From JAOPZW01 sp963851295 (GTDB taxonomy: Bacteria; Actinomycetota; Thermoleophilia; Solirubrobacterales; Solirubrobacteraceae), in assembly GCA_963851295.1 (NCBI GenBank), contig CAWKOS010000001.1:620001-684000 (forward strand): 64,000 nt of DNA, written 5' to 3'. Below are positions 40,933-48,832 of this stretch, piece by piece. The number at the start of each line of letters is the position of its first letter. Positions within the stretch are counted from its first letter, which is position 1. The position numbers and the translations under genes are program-made. Under the pieces are notes generated by a model. It did not search any database, had not been told where the DNA came from, and saw only the letters and a list, made by a program, of their open reading frames with translations.

Positions 40933-42189
40933 TCACGCTCTGCCCGCGGACTCGCGTCCGCGCCTCGAGATCGAGTCGACCGACACCGCCAGCAGCAGCA
41001 CGCCGCCGGTGATGACGAACTTCTCGCCCGAGCCCAGGCCGAGCAGGCCGAGGCCGTTGTCGATCGACGCGATCACGATCGCGCCGAACACGGCCGACTT
41101 CACGTTGCCGCGGCCGCCGAACAGCGACGTGCCGCCGATGACCGGCGCCGCGATCGAGTACAGCAGCAGCGAGCCGCCGCCGGAGTTGGTGTCCACCGAG
41201 CGCAGCCGCGACGCCAGGATGATCCCGCCGACCGCCGCCATCATCGAGCAGATGGCGAAGCAGGCCATCTTGATGTTGTCGACGTTGATGCCGGCGCGCC
41301 GCGCGGCCTCCGCGTTGCCGCCGACGGCGTAGATGTGTCGCCCGAACTTCGTGCGGTTGAGCACGTAGGTCCAGAAGATGAACAGGCCGGCGATGACGAG
41401 CATCACGTACGGGATGCCGCGGTCCTGGTCGCACACGTAGGCGACCGCCAGGACGCCGACGGCGAACCCGGCGATGCGCAGCAACAGGACCGCGTCCGGG
41501 GCGCTGACGAGCCCCGCGCGGGAGCGTTGCGCCCGCTGCCAGAACAGCATGGCCGCGTACAGCACGATGCCGACGACGGCCAGGATCCACGCGGTCGCCG
41601 ACGGCAGGAAGTCGTTGGCGAAGCCGATGAAGAAGCTGTTCTGGATGATGACGGTGCCCTTGTCGCCGATGAGCAGCAGGACGGCGCCGTTCCACGCCAG
41701 CAGGCCCGCCAGCGTCACCACGAAGGAGGGCACGCCCAGCTTCGTGATGATCACGCCGTGCAGCAGGCCGATGCCGACGCCGGCGAGGAGGGCCAACACG
41801 AGCGCCGGGCCCGCGGCGAAGACGTTGTGGTTGTCGGGGAAGGTCAGCAGGGCGACGAGCACGCCCGCCACGCCGCTGACGAAGCCGACCGACAGGTCGA
41901 TCTCCCCCAGCAGCAGCACGAAGACGATCCCCATGCCGATGGTCGCGAAGGCGGCCGCCTGGACGATGAGGTTGACGAAGTTGCCGGCGGTCAGGAAGTT
42001 CGAGTTCTGCGTCTGGAAGACGACCGCGATGATGATCAGCCCGACGACGATCGGCAGCGAGCCGAGCTCGCCGGACCTGACGCCGATCCACCAGCCTCGC
42101 GCGTACTCCCCCAGGCTCTGGGGGCCGACGGCCGCGGCCGCGGGCGCGCCCGGACCGCCCTCGACCGGTGCGGGTGCGGTGGTGCTCAC
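40933..42189 (-). CDS. xylH: Xylose ABC transporter, permease
   Basis: A 418-residue membrane protein with about ten to twelve segments of the BPD_transp_2 (XylH/RbsC) family. GEIDLSVGFVSGVAGV near 105, GVPSFVVTLAGLLAWNG near 150 and GGNAEAARRAGINVDNIK near 305 (the EAA-like coupling loop) are recognisable. GTG 42189 overlaps the ATPase stop (GTGA). It works with XylG and XylF to import the sugar. Confidence 0.9.
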   Translation of the reverse strand: MSTTAPAPVEGGPGAPAAAAVGPQSLGEYARGWWIGVRSGELGSLPIVVGLIIIAVVFQTQNSNFLTAGNFVNLIVQAAAFATIGMGIVFVLLLGEIDLSVGFVSGVAGVLVALLTFPDNHNVFAAGPALVLALLAGVGIGLLHGVIITKLGVPSFVVTLAGLLAWNGAVLLLIGDKGTVIIQNSFFIGFANDFLPSATAWILAVVGIVLYAAMLFWQRAQRSRAGLVSAPDAVLLLRIAGFAVGVLAVAYVCDQDRGIPYVMLVIAGLFIFWTYVLNRTKFGRHIYAVGGNAEAARRAGINVDNIKMACFAICSMMAAVGGIILASRLRSVDTNSGGGSLLLYSIAAPVIGGTSLFGGRGNVKSAVFGAIVIASIDNGLGLLGLGSGEKFVITGGVLLLAVSVDSISRRGRESAGRA

Positions 42190-42965
42190 GCGATCACCTC
42201 TTCCTGCATACCGGGCACCTTGGAGAGCTTGCCGGCGGTGATCGCCTCCACCACCTGCGTCTGAGTGACGTCCTTGCGCTTGTACTCGCCCACGTTCTGA
42301 CCCAGGCGCAGCACGGTGATGGTGTCGGCCACCTCGAACACGTCGTAGAGGTTGTGGGAGATGAGCACGACGGCCAGGCCCTGCTCGCCGAGGCGCTTGA
42401 CGAGGTCGAGCACCTGCCGGGTCTGGGCCACGCCGAGCGCGGCGGTCGGCTCGTCGAGGATCACGACCTTGGAGTTCCACATGACGGCCTTGGCGACGGC
42501 CACCGACTGGCGCTGGCCGCCGGAGAGGCCGGCCACCGTCTGGCGGACCGACCGGATGGTCGTCACCGACAGCGTCGCCAGCGTGTCGTTGGCGCGCCGC
42601 TCCATGGTGATCTCGTCGAGCGAGCGCAGCGGCCCGGTCAGCTCCTCGCGGCCGAGGAACATGTTCTGGACGACGTCGAGGTTGTCGGCCAGCGCGAGGT
42701 CCTGGTAGACGACCTCGATCCCCAGGCGAGCCGAGTCCTTCGGGCCGTGGAGGCTGACCTTCTCGCCCTCGAAGAGGACCTCGCCGTCGTCGATGGAGTA
42801 GATGCCGGCGATGCATTTGATGAGCGTGGACTTGCCGGCGCCGTTGTCCCCGACGAGTGCCATGACCTCGCCGGCGGACACATGGAAGTCCACCTCGTAG
42901 AGAGCCTGCACGGCGCCGAAGCTCTTGGAGACGCCTCGGAGCTGCAGGATCGGTGTATCGGTCAC
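42186..42965 (-). CDS. xylG: Xylose ABC transporter, single-domain ATPase
   Basis: A 259-residue ATPase. Walker A is GDNGAGKSTLIKC near 40, the signature LSGGQRQSVAVAKAV near 147 and Walker B VVILDEPTAALGV near 168, followed by LISHNLYDVFE. Most XylG and RbsA proteins fuse two ATPase halves in about 500 residues; this one has a single half and must dimerise. It starts at GTG 42965 with AGGAGG about eleven bases upstream, after a strong hairpin in the xylF-xylG gap. Confidence 0.9.
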   Translation of the reverse strand: MTDTPILQLRGVSKSFGAVQALYEVDFHVSAGEVMALVGDNGAGKSTLIKCIAGIYSIDDGEVLFEGEKVSLHGPKDSARLGIEVVYQDLALADNLDVVQNMFLGREELTGPLRSLDEITMERRANDTLATLSVTTIRSVRQTVAGLSGGQRQSVAVAKAVMWNSKVVILDEPTAALGVAQTRQVLDLVKRLGEQGLAVVLISHNLYDVFEVADTITVLRLGQNVGEYKRKDVTQTQVVEAITAGKLSKVPGMQEEVIA

Positions 42966-43001
42966 GCTCTCAAACCCTCCTCCTGGGTTCCCGTTGGCGG
43001 A

Positions 43002-43025
43002 GGGGCGCCGCCGGAGCGGCGCCCC
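43002..43025 (-). terminator. Attenuator-type hairpin between xylF and xylG
   Basis: Perfect ten-bp arms GGGGCGCCGC (43002-43011) and complement (43016-43025) with a four-base loop. It lies 18 bases after the xylF stop, with no U-tract. Such hairpins keep binding-protein mRNA more abundant than the downstream genes. Confidence 0.6.
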
Positions 43026-43043
43026 GCGCCAATCATCCTCTCG

Positions 43044-44168
43044 CTAGCTGATCCCTGCCTTCGTGCAGAGGTCCGCGTACTTGCCGACGCACACGTCGCT
43101 GGGCTTGAGGAAGCCGTCGTCGAAGACGACCTTGATGTTGTCCTTGGTGATCGCCTCCGGCGTCAGCAGGACGGACGGAACGTCACGCGCGGTGTCGTTC
43201 GTCTTGCCGTTGACCAGGCCGGCCTCCGGCTGCTTGCCGGTCGCGAGCGCGATCGCCAGCTTGGAGGCCGCGTCGGCCTCCTTCTTGACCGCCTTGTAGA
43301 CGGTCATGCACTGGTCGCCGGAGAGGATGTTCTGGATCCCCTGCGGCGTCGCGTCCTGCCCGGTGACCGGGATCTGCTTGAGCTTGCGGGCCTTGATCGC
43401 CGAGATGGCCGAGTTGCCCAGGCCGTCGTTGGCAGCCAGGACGCCGTCGATCTTGTTGTTGGTCTTGGCGAGCATCTGCTCGAAGATCGTCAGCGCCTTC
43501 TGGTTGTCCCAGTCGGGCACCGACTGATCGGCGGCCTTGGTGGCCTTGCCGGAGCTGTAGAGCGGCTTGAGGACCGAGTCATAGCCCTGCTTGAACAGCG
43601 TGGCGTTGTTGTCGGTCGGCGAGCCGTTGAGCTCGGCGATGGCGGGCTTGGCGGCGGAGCCGAGGCACTTGACGAGCCCCTGGCCCTGCAGCTCGCCCAC
43701 CTTGACGTTGTCGAAGGACACGTAGTACGCGGCCTGGCCCTTGAGGGTGAGGCGGTCGTAGTCGATGACCTTCACGCCGCGCGACTGGGCGTTGGCCTCG
43801 ATGGCCGCGCCCGAGCCCGAGTCGAGGTTCACGAGCAGGAGCACCTTCGCCCCGTTCGTGATCAGCTGCTCGGCCTGCTGCTGCTGGGTCGACTTGTCGC
43901 CCTGGGCGTTGTCGATCGTCACGGGCACGCCAGCAGACTTGAAGGCCTCCTGGAGCAGCGGACGGTCGAACGACTCCCAGCGGACCGACGACTTGGTGTC
44001 CGGCAGCAGGACGCCGACCTTCTGCGCCTTGTTGCCGCTTGTGGTGCTGCTGCCGCCGCTGGACGACGACGAGCTGTTGTTGTCCGAGCCGCATGCGGCG
44101 ACCGCGAACGCCAAAGTGCAGAGCGCAGCGCCGATAGCGAGCGCCCTACGAGAGATCGGTGAGTGCAT
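43044..44168 (-). CDS. xylF: Xylose ABC transporter, substrate-binding lipoprotein
   Basis: A 374-residue binding protein. The signal peptide ends in the lipobox AVAAC (Cys26), with a Ser/Asn-rich linker. The periplasmic-binding fold type 1 begins KVGVLLPDTKSSVRWESFDRP cut near 51-70 and continues QAEQLITNGAKVLLLVNLD, VIDYDRLTLKG, DGVLAANDGLGNSAI and IPVTGQDATPQGIQNILSG. These match XylF/ChvE-like proteins, with Asp and Arg residues that bind pentose. GGAGG precedes the ATG, which overlaps the xylR stop (TGATG). Confidence 0.92.
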   Translation of the reverse strand: MHSPISRRALAIGAALCTLAFAVAACGSDNNSSSSSSGGSSTTSGNKAQKVGVLLPDTKSSVRWESFDRPLLQEAFKSAGVPVTIDNAQGDKSTQQQQAEQLITNGAKVLLLVNLDSGSGAAIEANAQSRGVKVIDYDRLTLKGQAAYYVSFDNVKVGELQGQGLVKCLGSAAKPAIAELNGSPTDNNATLFKQGYDSVLKPLYSSGKATKAADQSVPDWDNQKALTIFEQMLAKTNNKIDGVLAANDGLGNSAISAIKARKLKQIPVTGQDATPQGIQNILSGDQCMTVYKAVKKEADAASKLAIALATGKQPEAGLVNGKTNDTARDVPSVLLTPEAITKDNIKVVFDDGFLKPSDVCVGKYADLCTKAGIS

Positions 44169-45397
44169 CACCGTCTTCCTCCTCCTGTGGGATGGGACAT
44201 GTGGGGTACGGGAACGGTCAAGGGGTCTTCGGACTCGTGGCCCGCGAGCGCCAGCGCGCCGAGCAGCTCGGCGCGGTCGCCGAGGGTTCCCGCGACGATC
44301 TCGACGTCCTCGGCGGCGGCCGGGATGGCGAAGCGCCGCACGGCTTCGCGCATCGGCTCGAGCAGGAGGTCGCCGGCGGCGCTGAGATCGCCGCCCACGA
44401 CCACGAGGTCCGGATTGAGGTAGTTGCAAAGATCGGCCACGGCACGCCCCACGACGCGGCCGGCGTCGGCGATGACACGCTGACAGCCGGCGTCACCGTC
44501 CTGCGCCAGTTGGAGCAGCTGGTGCGTGCTGAGGGGGCCGTGCGAGCGGCGCAGCAGCTCGCACAGGGCAGGGCCCGCGACGAAGGTCTCGAGGCAGCCG
44601 CGGTTGCCGCAGCGGCAGATCGGGCCCTGGGGATCGACCAGGACATGGCCGATCTCCCCCGCGATGCCGCGCGCGCCGCGGAAGGGGCGGCCGTTGAGGA
44701 CGAGGCCCGCGCCGATGCCCGCGGAGAGCCGCAGGTAGGCCATGACGTGCGTGCCCTGGGCGACCCCGAAGGTCGACTCGCCGAGGGCGCCGACGTTGGC
44801 GTCGTTGTCGAGGTGGACGGGGAGCCCGAGGCGCTCCTCCATCTCGGCGGCGGGGTCCAGGCCGACCCAGCTGGGCAGGATCGGCTGGGAGTGCACGAGG
44901 CCGCTCTCGCGGTCGATCGGGCCCGGCAGGCCCATGCCCGCGGCGAGGACGCGCCCGCGCTCGACGCCGGCCTCCTCGACGAGCTCGGAGACCAGCCTGG
45001 CCGCGGTGTCGAGTGCCTCGTGGGCGCCCGTGTCGACTTCGAGCTCCACGAAGGTCTCGGCCAGGATCGAGTAGGAGAGGTCCGCGACGGCGGCGCGCAG
45101 CGAGTCGTGGCCGAAGTCGAGCCCGACGACCGCGCCGGCCGATTGGTCGAGGGCTACGAGCACGGGTGGCCGGCCGCCCTGCGGCCCCGTCGCCGCCACG
45201 CCGTCGGCCGCGCGCTCGATCACCATGCCGGCGGCCTGGAGGTCGCCGACGAGGCTCGACACGGTCGAGCGGCTCAGGCCGGTCTGGCGAGCGATGTCGG
45301 CACGGCTGATGGCTCCCCGCGTACGCAGTGCGTCGATGACGCGCAGGCGATTGCGTTCGCGGAGCGACTCCAGCGACCCGGTGCGGAGCGGACCCAC
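44168..45397 (-). CDS. xylR: ROK-family transcriptional regulator of xylose use
   Basis: A 409-residue repressor: an N-terminal winged HTH (ISRADIARQTGLSRSTVSSL at 31-50) joined to a ROK sugar-kinase-like domain. ROK signs are VVGLDFGHDSLRAAV near 100, LDNDANVGALGE near 200 and the zinc motif CRCGNRGCLETF near 268. Catalytic-domain ROK repressors sense the sugar. It is the first gene of the operon and overlaps xylF, so it probably represses its own unit from the operators at 45444-45491. The start is GTG with GGAGG upstream. Confidence 0.9.
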   Translation of the reverse strand: MGPLRTGSLESLRERNRLRVIDALRTRGAISRADIARQTGLSRSTVSSLVGDLQAAGMVIERAADGVAATGPQGGRPPVLVALDQSAGAVVGLDFGHDSLRAAVADLSYSILAETFVELEVDTGAHEALDTAARLVSELVEEAGVERGRVLAAGMGLPGPIDRESGLVHSQPILPSWVGLDPAAEMEERLGLPVHLDNDANVGALGESTFGVAQGTHVMAYLRLSAGIGAGLVLNGRPFRGARGIAGEIGHVLVDPQGPICRCGNRGCLETFVAGPALCELLRRSHGPLSTHQLLQLAQDGDAGCQRVIADAGRVVGRAVADLCNYLNPDLVVVGGDLSAAGDLLLEPMREAVRRFAIPAAAEDVEIVAGTLGDRAELLGALALAGHESEDPLTVPVPHMSHPTGGGRR

Positions 45398-45428
45398 GGC
45401 CCCGACCCTCCCCCATCGGTCCTGGGTT

Positions 45429-45491
45429 TGTCAAGAGCGCGCACGAACTCCGGCCATTTGGCCGCTTTTCGGTTCGGGTTTCGGACGAACC
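45429..45491. promoter_or_regulatory. Promoter and operator region of the xylose operon
   Basis: TTGACA (45434-45429, minus strand) is a consensus -35 hexamer, though no good -10 follows at 17 bases. Upstream of it lie the palindrome CGGCCATTTGGCCG (45451-45464) and an inverted repeat GGTTCG/CGAACC (45471-45476, 45486-45491). A third CGAAC lies at 45444-45448. These are candidate XylR sites. Confidence 0.45.
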
Positions 45492-45496
45492 CCCGC

Positions 45497-46045
45497 TCAG
45501 GCGGCTCGTTCGCCTTCGACCGTGCCGCCGGCCGCGCGCACCTCGTCGAGCGCCCGCGCGGAGTCCTCCGGGTCGATCCCGCGCGACGCCGCCTCGTCGA
45601 CGGTGACGTCGAAGCCGGCCTTCAGCGCGTCGAGCGCGGTCGCGCGCACGCAGTAGTCGGTGGCCAGGCCGGCGACCGTGACCCGGTCGATCCCGCGGAC
45701 GCGCAGGAGCGCTTCGAGGCCGGTGCCGTCGAAGCCCGAGTAGCCCTCGGTCGCGGGGTCGGTGCCCTTGTCGACGACGACGTCGACGCGCGCCGCGTCG
45801 AGCCCCTCGTGGAGCTGCGCGCCGGGGCTGTCGGCGACGCAGTGCGCGGGCCACCGGCCGCCCTCGGAGGCGAAGGACGAGTGCTCGGGCGGGTGCCAGT
45901 CGCGCGTGGCGACGACGAGGTCGAAGCGCCCCGAGGCCATGAGCTCGTTGAGCCGCGCCGCGATCGCGTCGCCGTCGGGCACGGCCAGCGCGCCCCCCGG
46001 CGTGAAGTCGTTCTGGAAGTCGACGATCAGCAGCGCCTCGGGCAT
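45497..46045 (-). CDS. pncA: Nicotinamidase
   Basis: A 182-residue isochorismatase-fold enzyme that converts nicotinamide to nicotinate in NAD salvage. The catalytic triad is Asp9 in LIVDFQNDF, Lys in VVDKGTDPATEGYSGF near 91, and Cys in GLATDYCVRATALDA near 133. The metal triad Asp-x-His is in TRDWHPPEHSSF near 48. It is full length. TACACT lies six bases before ATG 46045. Confidence 0.92.
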   Translation of the reverse strand: MPEALLIVDFQNDFTPGGALAVPDGDAIAARLNELMASGRFDLVVATRDWHPPEHSSFASEGGRWPAHCVADSPGAQLHEGLDAARVDVVVDKGTDPATEGYSGFDGTGLEALLRVRGIDRVTVAGLATDYCVRATALDALKAGFDVTVDEAASRGIDPEDSARALDEVRAAGGTVEGERAA

Positions 46046-46051
46046 GGGGCG

Positions 46052-46057
46052 AGTGTA
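46052..46057 (-). promoter_or_regulatory. Candidate -10 element of a leaderless promoter (pncA)
   Basis: TACACT on the minus strand, six bases before ATG 46045. Confidence 0.55.
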
Positions 46058-46170
46058 GGCGCGCCGCCTCGTCCGCCGCCGCGCGCGGCGGTTCCGGCGC
46101 AGAACTGCATCACCGAGGGAGGGTGACCGCCGTCGCCTCTGGCGGGCGCGCCCGGGTCGCGCGGGCAGCG

Positions 46171-46212
46171 ATTGAAGGATTGTGCCCGCCCCGGGGGGCA
46201 CAACCCTTCAAT
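46171..46212 (-). terminator. Long U-less hairpin after the TetR gene
   Basis: Seventeen-base arms, ATTGAAGGATTGTGCCC (46171-46187) and its complement (46196-46212), pair with one A/C mismatch and can extend into the G/C loop. It is 48 bases after the TetR stop. No U-tract is present. Confidence 0.55.
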
Positions 46213-46259
46213 GACCGCGCTGGCGACCGCGGACAAGGCGCGCGGAGACCTGCCGCGCC

Positions 46260-46862
46260 CTACCGCACCGCGTAGTGCGACGCCGCTGCTCCCACGGCGC
46301 CGGTCAGCGCCTTGATGAGCAGGTCGCGCAGGTCCTCGCGCGACAGGTCGCGGCGCTCGAGCCAGTCGAGGCTCGCGGCCTCGGCGAAGCCGACCCAGCC
46401 GCGCACGGCGATGCGCACCGCGGGCGACGGCTCGCCGTCGCCGGCGACGTCGTCGAGGATGCGCCCGGCCATCGAGGCCCGGACTTCCTCGACGATCGCG
46501 GCGACCTCGCGGTCCGAGCCGATGCCGGCGCGCAGGACCGTGGCGTAGCCGCGCGCGTGGGTCTCGACGTACTCGAGGTAGCGGTCGAGGCCCGTCGAAA
46601 GGCGCTCCAGCGGGTCGAGCTCGGGGTCGGTCTCGGTGACCGCCTGCATCTGGTCGGCGGAGTGGCGCACGACCGCGACGTAGAAGTCGCGCTTGCTCGG
46701 GAAGTAGTGGTAGAGCAGGCCCTTGGAGATGCCGGCCGCCGCGGCGATGTCGTCGATCGAGACCTCGTCGAACGGGCGCTCGCTGAAGATCTCGACGCCG
46801 AGGGCGACGAGCTGCTCGCGGCGGGCGTCGGTGCTCAGGCGGGCGCGGCGGGCGGTGGCCAT
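46260..46862 (-). CDS. TetR-family transcriptional regulator
   Basis: A 200-residue repressor. The HTH is FDEVSIDDIAAAAGISKGLL then YHYFPSKRDFYVAVV at about residues 27-61. The C-terminal helical domain would bind a small hydrophobic ligand. ATG 46862 lies inside the end of the membrane-protein gene (28-base overlap), so the two form one unit. The palindrome at 48512-48527 is its likely operator. Confidence 0.9.
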   Translation of the reverse strand: MATARRARLSTDARREQLVALGVEIFSERPFDEVSIDDIAAAAGISKGLLYHYFPSKRDFYVAVVRHSADQMQAVTETDPELDPLERLSTGLDRYLEYVETHARGYATVLRAGIGSDREVAAIVEEVRASMAGRILDDVAGDGEPSPAVRIAVRGWVGFAEAASLDWLERRDLSREDLRDLLIKALTGAVGAAASHYAVR

Positions 46863-48499
46863 GTCGTTGCCACGGTAGCGCGCGGACGCGCCGGGCCGCG
46901 GGGCTCGGCGAGGCCGAGCGCCCACGACAGCAGCGCCAGCCAGATCGCCACGATGATCGCGAGCACGACGTACGCGGTGGTCGTCAGCCACGCCGGGCCG
47001 CCGCGTGCCTCGCGCTGCAGGATGAAGGTGTCGGCCTGCATCGCGCCCGCGCGCGGGGCGACCGGGACGCCGGCGCGGTTGGCCTGCGGCGAGGGCGGCA
47101 GGTAGACGGGCAGCGCCATCAGGTGCGTGCCCTTGGCCAAGCGCAGCATCGTCTTCCAGTTGCCGCCGACCGGCACCGGCCGGGAGGTCTCGTAGCGGCC
47201 GGGGCCGACCTCGCGCAGCGACGTGAGCTGGCGCAGCCGGCCGGGCGTGCGGCCCTGCCACGAGAGCACCTCGAACCACTGGTTGCTCTTCGCGCCGTCG
47301 GCCGGGTCCAGGCGGACGGCGAGGTTCACGTGATCGGCGTCGACGCGCGTGGGCACGATCGCGGCGCGCGTGCCGTCGCCGCCGGTGCGCGGCAGCGGGA
47401 AGAAGATCGCCACGAGCGCGACGAGCCCGGCCGCCGCGACGGCGCGCGGCGCGATCGCCGGCAGCCCGGCGCGCTCGCTGCCGGGCATCGCCAGGCTCTG
47501 GCTGACGCGGGCGCCGAGGATCGAGCCGGCGAGCGCGGCGACGAGCGTCACGACGACGGCCTGCGGCAGCAGCGAGGCCGGCCAGGGGTGCGGCATCCAG
47601 ACGTGGCTCCAGCCCCACTCGGCGGCGAGCCCGACCGTGCCGATCCCCAGGCCGCTGAGCAGCGCGAAGCGCGCCGGCGAGCGCGGGTAGACGAGCGCCG
47701 CGAGCTCGACGACGACGGCCTCGGCGATGTAGAGCGGGAAGTGCGGCGTCGTGTAGCCGACGACCTGGCTGACGAAGATCGCCAGCACGCCGCGCACCAC
47801 GAGGAACATGCCGAGCGCCTGGAAGGCGCCCCAGCGCCCGAGGATCGAGCGCGCGCAGACGAGCGCGACCGCCGCGGCGAAGGCGATGAGCACCGGCTGG
47901 TAGAGGAGCTGGAACTGCGGGACGCCGAAGTCGAACTCGGCCTGGAAGGTCGACAGCCCGATGAGCAGCGCGCCCGCCACCCGCAGGTGGCCGCGGCGCG
48001 CGACCGTGCGCGGGCGCCCCAGCTCGAAGCCCTGGCGCATGACCATCCACAGCCCGAGCGTGCTCACGCCGGCGCCGCCGATCATGAACAGGTGCGTCGG
48101 GCCCCAGAGCGTCACGTCCTCGCCGAAGAGGGCGTGCCAGAAGGCGTCGAGCGGGAAGCCGAGCAGCGCGATGCCGCCGCAGACGAGCATGACGATGCCC
48201 CCCGGGCTCATGCTCAGGCCCAGCGGCAGGCGGCGCTCGTTGCGCGCGTCGGGACCGCGCAGGCGGCCGTGCAGCAGCGCCGCGAGGACGATGCCCTGCA
48301 GGCCGACCACGATGAACATGTGCGGGGGCGTGATGACGCCCTGGTCGCGACCGTGATCGATGTGGTAGCCGATGTCCCAGTACATGCCAAGGACGGCGAC
48401 CTGGAGCGCGATCCCGCCGAGGAGGACGGGTGCGATGAAGCGCCCCGGGACCCCCGAGATGCGCTCCTGATAGCGGATGATGCGGCGAGCCAGCTGCAC
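46835..48499 (-). CDS. Multi-pass membrane protein of unknown function under TetR control
   Basis: A 554-residue protein with about ten hydrophobic segments, followed by a large non-membrane loop (about 370-490) with beta-like character (DHVNLAVRLDPADGAKSNQWF and GRYETSRPVPVGG), then a last membrane segment. The N-terminal region has repeated His residues (GYHIDHGRDQGVITPPHMF, WHALFGEDVTLWGPTHLF) that could bind metal or haem. I do not recognise the family with confidence. The GTG start has AGGAGG and lies 12 bases from a TetR-type palindrome. Confidence 0.7.
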   Translation of the reverse strand: MQLARRIIRYQERISGVPGRFIAPVLLGGIALQVAVLGMYWDIGYHIDHGRDQGVITPPHMFIVVGLQGIVLAALLHGRLRGPDARNERRLPLGLSMSPGGIVMLVCGGIALLGFPLDAFWHALFGEDVTLWGPTHLFMIGGAGVSTLGLWMVMRQGFELGRPRTVARRGHLRVAGALLIGLSTFQAEFDFGVPQFQLLYQPVLIAFAAAVALVCARSILGRWGAFQALGMFLVVRGVLAIFVSQVVGYTTPHFPLYIAEAVVVELAALVYPRSPARFALLSGLGIGTVGLAAEWGWSHVWMPHPWPASLLPQAVVVTLVAALAGSILGARVSQSLAMPGSERAGLPAIAPRAVAAAGLVALVAIFFPLPRTGGDGTRAAIVPTRVDADHVNLAVRLDPADGAKSNQWFEVLSWQGRTPGRLRQLTSLREVGPGRYETSRPVPVGGNWKTMLRLAKGTHLMALPVYLPPSPQANRAGVPVAPRAGAMQADTFILQREARGGPAWLTTTAYVVLAIIVAIWLALLSWALGLAEPRGPARPRATVATTWPPPAAPA

Positions 48500-48511
48500 G
48501 GAGAACGCCTC

Positions 48512-48527
48512 CTGACCGAGTGGTCAG
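48512..48527. promoter_or_regulatory. TetR-type operator palindrome
   Basis: CTGACCGAGTGGTCAG is a perfect inverted repeat (CTGACC/GGTCAG with four-base spacer) just upstream of the GTG at 48499. It is a classical TetR-family half-site arrangement, and TGTAAC next to it could be the -10 element. Confidence 0.7.
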
Positions 48528-48575
48528 TTACATTGAATCGCGTTCAACGTACCCCGCGCCGCGACGGGGCTAACT

Positions 48576-48603
48576 GTGCAGTGCGTCACATGACGCACTG
48601 CAC
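48576..48603 (-). terminator. U-less hairpin after infA
   Basis: Perfect 13-base arms GTGCAGTGCGTCA (48576-48588) and TGACGCACTGCAC (48591-48603), which fold with an 11-bp stem and six-base loop. It starts seven bases after the infA stop. AGUUAG, not a U-run, follows. Confidence 0.65.
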
Positions 48604-48610
48604 GGGGCCG

Positions 48611-48832
48611 CTACTTGATGAAGCGGTAGACGATGCGCCCGCGGTTGAGGTCGTAGGGGGAAACCTCGACCCGGACGCGGTCGCCCGGGAGGACGCGGAT
48701 GCGGAAGCGGCGCATCTTGCCGGCGAGGTGCGCGAGCACCTCGTGGCCCATGTCCAGCTTCACGCGGAAGTTCAGGTTCTTGAGGGCCTCGATGACCTCG
48801 CCCTCGAGCTCGACCTTCTCTTCGACAGCCAT
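48611..48832 (-). CDS. infA: Translation initiation factor IF-1, stand-alone copy
   Basis: A 73-residue S1/OB-fold protein: LEGEVIEALKNLNFRVKLDM, GHEVLAHLAGKMRRFRIRVL, PGDRVRVEVSPYDLNRGRIV and YRF at the end, full length for IF-1. ATG 48832 has AGAGGTG seven bases upstream. It is not beside rpmJ, rpsM or map as infA usually is, so it may be a second copy. Compared with the usual family, the loop after GKMR is shortened and basic (RRFRIRVL). Confidence 0.9.
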   Translation of the reverse strand: MAVEEKVELEGEVIEALKNLNFRVKLDMGHEVLAHLAGKMRRFRIRVLPGDRVRVEVSPYDLNRGRIVYRFIK

